A DNA stretch of 64,000 nt from Penicillus capitatus (lineage: Eukaryota; Chlorophyta), in assembly GCA_965649825.1 (NCBI GenBank), contig OZ287695.1:930001-994000 (forward strand), given 5' to 3'. A program made the translations under genes and the position numbers. Numbering within the stretch: the first letter of the stretch is position 1; every line of letters begins with the position of its first letter. The notes below the pieces were generated by a model. The model saw only the letters and a program-made list of their open reading frames with translations. It did not search any database and was not told where the DNA came from. Shown one piece after another: positions 56,206 to 64,000 of the stretch.

Positions 56206-56239
56206 ACTGAAGACAAGAATGCGTTCTGCAGCAGTGGCG

Positions 56240-57026
56240 GGCGCTTAAGTAATGCGGGTGATTGATTCATTAAAGTGCTTTCCCTGTAGCCGTCCAATGA
56301 CTGGTAGACGTCGCGAAGAGACGAAACGGTTCGTATCTCTCCTTTGTTGATCTGAATTTGCTGAGTATTGAGCTGATATGTGTAGGCGTTGTGCTTTTCA
56401 TGATGTCTCTGCACACAAGATTCTCCCTATGCCATCATATCAAATCCAGCAGTCTACGCGTTTAATGTTCTGATGGATAGTGAATATAGAATTAGTGGCT
56501 GCAAAGATGTCAAGCGTACATGGCTGATCGATGCATCCAAGAACTCATGAACGTGCCAATGACTACATGCATTCTTGTCGAGTATAACTCTGCAACATTG
56601 TTGTTGCAGTTTGCGTCGATTGAGGTTGAACCCTGAACCAAGACCTTCAACGACGCCAGTAGTACATTCTGGACATTAAGAGATCCTGTCGACAACAGTA
56701 GGTGTGGTTCTGATGTTCACATCTCGCCATCGACAGTGATGTCTTTTCCAGGTATGCTCAATCAGGCAGTATCCTACGATGGTGGAAATCTCAGTTTGCA
56801 GAAAGATGGATTTCACGACCAGTGCACCAGAGAGAACCAAGATGGCCCTGTAGACCATGGAGAGAGAACAGAGCAGAGAAGAAGGATGGAGAAGGCCAGC
56901 GTGGCTTAAGATCTCCACATCCTCTTCAGCATGTTGTCCTCCAGCTAATTTAACTCGGACATAAATTGTGAAGGCTATGCGAAACATGGACTCATTTGAG
57001 TCGTTTCCATTAAGGGATCGTAGCAT
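56240..57026 (-). CDS. Unrecognised small family X, copy B
   Basis: Minus ATG 57026 opens MLRSLNGNDSNESMFRIAF, followed by a hydrophobic stretch (AILVLSGALVVKSIFLQ) and CRWRDVNIRTTPTVVDRIS. Later exons uncertain. Divergent from family Y copy B, 86 bp between ATGs. Product unknown; may be a small membrane protein or already decaying. Confidence 0.4.
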
Positions 57027-57112
57027 CCTGTCGTACTGAGGCCAGTTACGTCTACAGTCACTTCAGTTTAGTTCTCCGATTCCTTCCGGCGCCAGTCCCG
57101 TCGCTATTCGTT

Positions 57113-57509
57113 ATGAACAACGATAAGGAATCATGGATTGTCATGCAGCCGCAGCCGCAGCCGTGCTCTTCTTTGGATGCCGTTTCGACGTTGGAAGTCC
57201 ATTCGTCGTCGTCTTCGGCGGCGAAGCTCATAGAACTGGATCTTGCCGTGGTCGAAAAGAAGTTGAGCACGCAAGTGTGCGCTCAGTCACTGAGAGAATT
57301 CAGTTGCAAGCTGGAGTGTGGTGTCTTGAATGTAGATGATTCTGGACAATATGATCGTGGAGAAGTTGGATCAGGGGACGGAATGTCCGGAGCTCTTCGA
57401 TCCGCCTCAAGAGAACAAGACCTACCTATCGGCTCTGGAGACGTTTGACGACACCAGTCGTCGCCTTGTGGACGTTCTGTTCTCGCGTTCTGAGAGAATT
57501 GCATCGTAA
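57113..57509 (+). CDS. Small acidic helical protein, family Y copy B
   Basis: Same gene as copy A with in-frame length changes. ATG 57113: MNNDKESWIVMQPQPQPCSS, VEKKLSTQ, an intron, then MILDNMIVEKLDQGTECPEL and ALETFDDTSRRLVDVLFSR, ending SERIAS. The 6-nt and 3-nt indels and mostly conservative changes point to selection on protein. Unknown function. Confidence 0.6.
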
Positions 57510-58340
57510 GATGCTGAGTTGTTGAGGATGATCGACGATTTGTGACAGACCTGGAACTGTTGGAATTGTTCGTCGTTTTCTCGCGATCAAGATCGAAATT
57601 CGAATCTCGGTTTCCAGAATTTCTGATGCTTAAGAGCAATCGCTGACTGTTTGCCTGAGGGCAAATGTCAGAATCCCAGATTCGCTGTCGGAGAGCTTTC
57701 AAGAAATTCTATCGACCTGTTGTGTGCGATGTTCTTTCAAGCACAGTTGTTGTTCTTTGTCGATGACACCGCTTTTGGAACGAATGCACTTAGTGCCATG
57801 TAACGTCGAGATATATTCCTTTGCAACGATGCCTAGAGATTATAGCATGCGGCTTAAAACAATCACAGAATCTGACCAAATCGAAGTTCAGATTTCACAG
57901 TAAAGAAACAGTGAAAGTATTCCTGAAGTCTAGATACATGTAACTCAATTCCACGACAAAAGCAAAGAATGCGAGCTCGATATGAAATGTTAGTTTTTTG
58001 CCTGACAAAAAGAGTGATAATATCGCGCTATTGTCATCAAAAACCAAACGGTGTTGAAAAGCCACAGACAGATGTTTCAGCTTTCTCCCAAGGTTTTCTC
58101 AGGCGTTGCACATGATTTGTCAACGATCAATTTTCTTAATAAACGCAACCGACGATCCTACTGATCTCTCTCCCTGGCACACTGGAAATTCATCGGTTAG
58201 GTTCCTCGTTCACCTGATCCGAATGTTTGACAAGTACTCGTCAGACAATGAAGGCATTGCAAGAAAAAAAACTCAGCAAAGAGGTTAGACAGTTGTCCTA
58301 GTGGAATGCTTAGTAAATAAGAATTTCGTTGAACATCCTC
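57510..58340 (-). other. Noncoding flank between family Y and PA3B
   Basis: Copy of 48394-49217 with small indels. No gene beyond a spurious 139-aa minus frame. Confidence 0.45.
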
Positions 58341-61282
58341 TCACGGACGCAGGAGTTTCTCGAGGGTGGTTTGCGTCCATTTAGAGCAGAGAACCCAATC
58401 TTCAGAGCAGATGACGTCAAAAGGCGTTTTTCCATCCTTGTCGGTTACTGTCGTCGATGCTCCGACTTTCACCAAAACCTGAAACGCATCTTCATGCATT
58501 GATATGCTACCCTTGACTCGCCTTTGCTATCTTTAGCTGACCGTACATCGAGGCCAAGTGGAGTGGAGTGTTTTTATCTTTTCGGACTGCATTGATGTCG
58601 GCCCCTGCTTCAGCTAACAGCTACAACCAACAACAATGTGGACAAGAAAACAGAATCAAATGGGCATGTACCTTTGCAACTTTAGGGTGACTATTGTATT
58701 CGGCGACCAAGTGAAGCGGCGTCCGTCCTTTATCATCAACGACATCAACTTTCGCTCCGTGCTTGAGCAGCACCTGAAAAACGATTGTTTCTGCTAATAA
58801 GGCAACGAAGCGAAGGTGCAACCGACCTTGAACACTTTAGCAGTATTAAAGAACGCAGCTGCATGCAGAACAGTATGTCCGCTGTCCGTGGCGCGGTTAA
58901 CCTTCGCTCCGAGTTTAATGAGGGCCTGACAATCGACAGTTTCTGTCAATGTGAAAAGGGAGTGGATGCGTTATCGACCTCGACCACTTCGGCGTCTGAC
59001 TGACGCGCTGCCCTATGCAGAACAGTATATCCAACGTCGTCGACACGGTTGACGTCCGCTCCGTGCCTAATGAGGATCTGGCAGTCGACAGTTTCTGCAG
59101 ATGAGGTAACAAAGCGAGTGTCTAGTTGACCTCGATGAATTTGGCATCTGCGTGTTCCGCTGCCAGAAGCAAAGGAGTGTCTTTATTGTAGTCGACCTTA
59201 TTGACGTCTGCTCCGTAATCAATGAGTACCTATCTAAGGCACTTGCCGAGAACGCGGGAGCACATCATGACTCGCCTGTGCAGTTCTCGAGCGTCCATTG
59301 GAAGCCGACATGTGTAAGGGTGTCGTTCCGCGGTAATTAGAGGCGTTCACTCCTGCGTTGTGATCCAGAAGAATCTGTGAACAAACGTCTGAGCAGGCAC
59401 TTGAGATCACATTGTAAGTTCACCTTCGCCAGTCTTGCGCCGCCGTGCTCCGCTGCAAGATGCAAAGGAGTCACTCCATAGAAATCCCCGGCGTTCACTC
59501 CAGCGTTGTGATCCAGAAGAATCTGTGAACAAACATCTGAGCAGACGCCTGAAATCTTATGGTAGATTCGCCTTCGCCAGTCTTGCGCCGCCGTGCTCCG
59601 CTGCAAGATGCAAAGGAGTCACTCCGTGTTCGTCGGGCTTGTTTACACTTGCTCCATATTCCAGAAGAACCTGAATTGCGAGCACAGCGATTGAATGCGC
59701 AGAAGCGAATCTTCTAGACTCTGTAATCCAGATAAGATCGGAGAAGCTTACTACCTCAGTGCATTCTGGCACATTGTGATACGCCGACCAGTGCAACAAA
59801 GTGAAGCGTTGCTCGACGACAAGTATTGTTGTTTGAACGAAAGACTTGTAAAAAGAATCTGGATTCAGTTCCTCAAGACAAGCGGCTTCCAATCTCAGTG
59901 CATTGTCGTCCTCTATGGAGCGATATGCTTTCTACAGAACCGGCAGTCCGTTCACAATAATCTCTTCTCTATTGTCGATGCAACAACCTTGATCAGCTCT
60001 TTCCGAGATAGTCCCGCCAGCCGTTTGCGCTCCTCTTTGAGTTTCTGTTCTCTCGACTTCTTCCTTGTCGGATCGACAGTCTCAGGATCGTCTACCTATG
60101 AAAAATGTACATCATCTGATGAAGGTCGCTCGACAGAATTCTGCGATCTTTCTCATGTTCCGGGCGATGAAACACGAGGAAGGAAATGCGAAGAACGGGC
60201 TCACCTCTGGATCTTCATCGATTTTTTCTTGAATCCAGTCCCAGAATGCGCCGATACTTGTGTAGATGGTCGGCGACGGATCATTGTTGCAATCTTCGGA
60301 CCCCATGGATGTTACGCCGACGATCAAGTCATGTGCTGGACTCCCGGCTGCTATACTGCCTCCAAATCTGTTAGGAATCAACAACGGCCCGCCAGAATCA
60401 CCTTCAACATGGAAAGGCTTGGCAGAGGGCAATGCTAACAGGTAAGACTATGTATGACCTTTGCATGTGTTGTCGTTTGCGAATCCAGCGCAGACTGAGT
60501 GATTCTTCACGGCGTCTCCCAGAAAATCTTTGCAATAGTCGTTTTTCACATAAACGAGGTTCTCTGCTATCTGTAAAGAGTTTGGAGTCTTTCCAGTCTC
60601 GTTCACTCCCCAACCGAGTGCGGTGAAGAGTTTACCCGAGCGGAATTCACCTCTCTGAATGTCTATCGACGGCAGCGTGACATTCGCTGCTTTGTTCAGT
60701 TTAACGACGGCGATGTCGTATCCATCTTCCACGTTACCGGTCCAAGAATCCGGCCAGTGGCTTCCTTCACCGCTGAATACCTGACAACTTCCATCATCGC
60801 AGGAGAACGAATGGTCGTCAACAGGATACTTTGTCGGGGTCGTTCGTGTCGAGTTTGCGAATCCCGCAACGAATAAGCGGATGTCTGCCGAGGCTGTTCA
60901 AGGATGGGTCGACGCAGTGTGCCGCTGTGACCACCCATTGCGGCCGAATGAGGAATCCTCCGCAGCGGTGAATTCCATCATCTCGTTTGGAGAGACTGCA
61001 CATGTATGGGAACCGTCTCTCAGGTGCCTGTTCACCCTGTGAGAAAGACCGGCGTCGAAACGTGAATTAATGCGCCCTGGACAAACTTACGATGATATAG
61101 GAAGTGAGTCGGGGCTTAGAGGCTAATGCTTCTGAACCGTTAAAGCACATATCCGCGTCGGAAATGTCGACCCGGGTGACAGTACTTTCTATTTCTCGAC
61201 ATGCTGCTCTATGGAGGTGCAGGAGGAGAAGCAGAAAGAAAAGATAACCGAGACGACAACATGAAACGCCGGAAAGCTTCAT
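58341..61282 (-). CDS. Protease-ankyrin protein, copy PA3B (intact leader)
   Basis: Minus ATG 61282: signal peptide MKLSGVSCCRLGYLFFLLLL, the leader RVDISDADMCFNGSEA in one frame, an intron, and IIGEQAPERRFPYMC. HRCGGFLIRPQWVVTAAHC, then DGYDIAVVKL and NTCKG-DSGG complete the triad. The body is a near-copy of PA3A (offset 9123-9127 bp) to about 60780, beyond which the 5' part diverges and is healthier than in PA3A. The ankyrin exons include two with GC-AG introns (58515-58521 and 59269-59275). Last exon ends KLLRP. With PA1, the best candidate for an active member. Likely secreted or lysosomal, given the signal peptide. Confidence 0.84.
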
Positions 61283-61329
61283 ACCAAAGAACGTGCGTGT
61301 TCTGCAGCAGTAGCGTACGCTTAAGTAAT

Positions 61330-62102
61330 GCGGGTAATTGAGCCATTAAAATGCCTACTTCCCTGTAGCGTCCCAGTGACTGATAGACGTTGGGAGGAAA
61401 AGAAACCGCTGGTGCATCTCCTATTTTGTTCTGGGCTTCCCACTAACTGAGTCGTCATGCATGGGGATAAGTGCTTCCCGTGATGCCTCTGCACACACGC
61501 TTCTCTGCCTGTCATCAGATCGTATCGAGAAGTCTAAGGATCCGATATATCTAGTGGATAATAAATATGAACTCAGCGGCTGCGAAGATGTCAAGGGTGC
61601 GTTGCAGATCGATGCATCCAGGAATTCACGAACGTGCCAATCACTGCTTGCATTCTTATCGAGCATGATCCGGCAACATTGTGGTTGCAGTTTGCGTCGA
61701 TTGAGGTTGAACCCTGAACCAAGACCTTCAACGACGCCAGTAGTACATTCTGGACATTAAGAGATCCTGTCGACAACAGTAGGTGTGGCGTTGTCGTTTA
61801 CATCTTGCCATTGACAAGCGATGGCTTTCCCAGGTATGCTTCATCCGACAGCATTCTACGGAAGTGACAGTCTCAGATTGCAGAAGGATGAATTACACAA
61901 CTAGTGCAGCAAGACAACTTAGGTGGGCATCTAGACCACGGAGGGAGAACAGAGCAGAGGAAGGTGGAACAGACAGCATGGCTTAAGATCGCCACATCCG
62001 CTTCAAAATGTTGTTTCCATGTGCACTGACTGGGACATGCACTGCGAAGGCTATGTGAGACATGAACTCATTTAAGCCGTTTCCATCGAGCTGTCTTGAC
62101 AT
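61330..62102 (-). CDS. Unrecognised small family X, copy C
   Basis: Minus ATG 62102: MSRQLDGNGLNEFMSHIAF, clearly the homologue of the N-terminal exon of copies A and B (L-GN--NE-M--IAF). The rest is broken by stops unless several introns are assumed. Divergent from the TPR gene (83 bp). Confidence 0.4.
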
Positions 62103-62185
62103 TTTGTTAGCTCGAGGCCAGTTACGTCTACTGTCACTTCACTTCAGTTCGGCCGGTTCTTTCCGGCTTCTGCCCGCTATTTGTT

Positions 62186-62813
62186 ATGAACGACGATAAG
62201 GAAGCAAGGATGGTTGAGCAGTCGCAGCAGTGCTCTTCTCTGGATCCCGATTCGACGTTGGAAGTCCATTCATCGTCATCTTCGGCAGAAGTCACTTCGT
62301 CGGAAGAAACGGAGATCAGACGTGTCTTGCGTGTTTGCCGACTGCTCATCAAGAGCGAGAAATTCAAAGAAGCCCTCCAGATGACCGAACAGATCCTTCT
62401 CAAACACCCAAGACACGCAGAGCTGCTGGTGCTGGAAGGAGAGTGTATGAAGAACTCGGGGAACCTGACAAAGGTTAGTGAGTGCTACATGAGGTTTCCT
62501 GTACGAAAGTGCAGTGTGGAGTCGCAGGCCATAGCTTGCTTTGCGAAAGCGGAGGCGTACGATGCCAGAAATGCAGAAACCGTAATGCATCTGGCTGACG
62601 TTCAACACCAGCAAGGGAATCTCCGATCGTGTCACGAACTTGTACAGAGAGCATGCGATTTGAAGCCAGAAAACAAGGTTCAGTGTCAGAACCGTTCGTG
62701 TGAGAGCTTACGGTGTGAAAAACGCACAGGAGTTCAAGAAGGCATTGGCAGGAGTGCTGACCGATTTAGGAACAGTTCTCAAGAATGAAGCTACTCTATG
62801 TCACACATCGTGA
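62186..62813 (+). CDS. TPR-repeat protein sharing its first exon with family Y
   Basis: ATG 62186: MNDDKEARMVEQSQQCSS, STLEVHSSSSSAEVTSS (like family Y). Then TPR units: RRVLRVCRLLIKSEKFKEAL, AELLVLEGECMKNSGN, an intron (about 62474-62528), AIACFAKAEAYDARNAETV, LADVQHQQGNLRSCHELVQR. After a short intron, AYGVKNAQEFKKALAGVLTD follows. A further exon (from about 62850, TALRLNDMKRLKGL) may extend it. TPRs bind partner proteins; role unknown. Divergent from family X copy C. Confidence 0.6.
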
Positions 62814-62849
62814 CGCTGTCCTGCAATCGAGCACTGTAGGGAAACAGCG

Positions 62850-64000
62850 CTTCGGCTGAACGATATGAAGAGACTCAAAGGGCTCGTTCTGTCAAGAGCC
62901 TTGAAGCTTTCCTATAGAGAGAGCCGAATGCTAGTAGAATCACACACCTATTGTCAGTCAACAGCTGTCCACCTTCGTGCAGCTGCCACGGGACGCGTTG
63001 ATGTGACATTCAACGCGTATAAATCCGAACAATCACTTGTTATGACAGTCTTTGTAACCAGTATGCCTTCGTGGTTAGCGCGTTTCAGCGCCAAACACAA
63101 CACCATTAAGAAGACGTCGCAACGAAGTTCTGTTCGATCATCTACATTAAACCAGCGCCGATTGTCAATACGCTAGACTGCTGACTCGTAATCGGCTCAA
63201 AAGGACATACGAGAAAAGTCTGTTTACAGTTAAAGGCTAAACAGGGATACATGTAATTGCTAAACAAATTGACATGCAAAAACATAAGCAAACAATCAGT
63301 GAAGATGTAAACTGGCAGACGCACAAAAAGATCAATCAAGGAAACAGCAAACAGATTATCGCGTTTGCATCGCTCTCGTTAACAGCCAAGCCTTATTCGA
63401 CCGTCTGTCTTCGCTTTGTGGCGAGACTGACAGGTAGAACAGATTTATTATGTCCACAAAGAGGGAAGCTAATGCCAGGAAGGTCCAAGAAAGATGCAAG
63501 TCGTAGCTCCGACTTAGTGAGGTCGCCGCCGCATTGAGACCGACATAGGAAAGCCTTGAGGATGATCACTGCTGTCAACTAGGACATTCACCTCCTTCAA
63601 TTTGCACAAGTCAAATCGTTCTGGGTTCGCAACAATGGTACATGGTTTCGGCTTCATTCGTTGAGTAGAACAAATGCCGCCTTTAAAATCCACAGGACTT
63701 TCGATTAACCGGCCTAGTGGCGGTATCCATTTTCATGATTTGAACAGATGAAATACCCTGAAAATGACAAACGAGTCCTAGTCGCTGCTGTCTGCATTCG
63801 TCTGCATCCAACCCAATCAACGTTCATTTAAGTCTAGTGGAATAAAACAGACGAAGAAGGGGACCATTATCACTTCGCCTGTAGAGAAGAGTCTCGTCTC
63901 AGATCGATACCTCTCGGCCGTTAGATGAAGACGCCGCGCCTTTGTTCGTCACTCTCTTGTTGCGAGAATCCATGTATCATGTGGAAGGATTATTCAAAGA
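62850..64000. other. Right end, no gene supported beyond a possible last TPR exon
   Basis: A + frame 62865-63176 could carry the C-terminus of the TPR protein. Beyond 63200 only short frames on both strands, AT-richer sequence and no recognised motif. Confidence 0.35.

Larger units (their letters stand above)
54490..60777. repeat. Segmental duplication, copy B
   Basis: Partner of 45383-51650. Small indels near 57150, 57460, 58070 and 60170. The left break lies inside the ankyrin array and the right break inside the PA3 protease exons. Confidence 0.93.

Noticed and set aside
1-64000. CRISPR arrays, bacterial operons, ribosomal RNA genes
   Set aside because: None seen: the only regular repeats are the 26-bp minisatellite and the ankyrin cassettes, and all recognisable genes are intron-bearing eukaryotic genes.

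Overview
The window is nuclear DNA of a gene-dense, intron-bearing single-celled eukaryote (a protist; I cannot name the lineage). Genes are interrupted by very short introns (mostly 35-65 nt), neighbours lie tens of bases apart, several pairs are divergent with 29-83 bp between start codons, and the proteins are eukaryotic housekeeping and secretory-pathway types: metaxin, TRM8/METTL1, CD36/LIMP-2, legumain, SPB1/FTSJ3, TIM21, CMC1, OS-9, a type II peroxiredoxin, a plastid-type pseudokinase, Nup62, sulfurtransferases and a flavin monooxygenase. Most proteins become readable only after splicing by eye, so exon borders are inferences from reading frame, GT/AG ends and family similarity.

Layout. 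0-33.5 kb is mainly a conserved-gene region: a partial Cache/C-type-lectin protein, metaxin, TRM8 and CD36-like (divergent), an unrecognised basic/serine-rich protein, two legumain-type proteases with a decayed third copy between them, SPB1 and TIM21 (divergent), CMC1, a small Apple/PAN-like secreted protein, a 3.6 kb stretch with no gene I can support, OS-9 and peroxiredoxin (divergent), a pseudokinase, Nup62 and two tandem sulfurtransferases. A 0.2 kb promoter block is duplicated between 19.3 and 27.3 kb, and each copy kept a different one of the two divergent partners.

From 33.8 kb on the window is accessory in character. It holds five copies of an unusual gene family in which a secreted S1 (trypsin-fold) serine protease domain is joined through a short intron to a C-terminal ankyrin-repeat array. 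One copy lies at 33.9-36.7 kb on the + strand and four on the - strand between 44.2 and 61.3 kb, the latter created partly by a tandem duplication of about 6.3-6.5 kb. The repeats are often one per exon, with nearly identical exon-intron units of 151 or 156 bp. Between the protease genes lie repeated copies of two unrecognised small gene families, one of which shares its first exon with a TPR protein at 62.2 kb. A non-LTR retrotransposon relic at 39.6-41.7 kb is split by a tRNA-derived SINE with 15-bp target-site duplications.

Two signals run across the window. The 11-mer TGATGTGACGT occurs eight times, against about 0.03 expected for a random 11-mer: in four short introns, over one stop codon, and in three divergent promoters (one of them a duplicate). 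The protease-ankyrin family also repeatedly uses GC-AG introns starting GCGAGTC. The clearest candidate for a previously undescribed system is the protease-ankyrin family and its cassette-like repeat exons.
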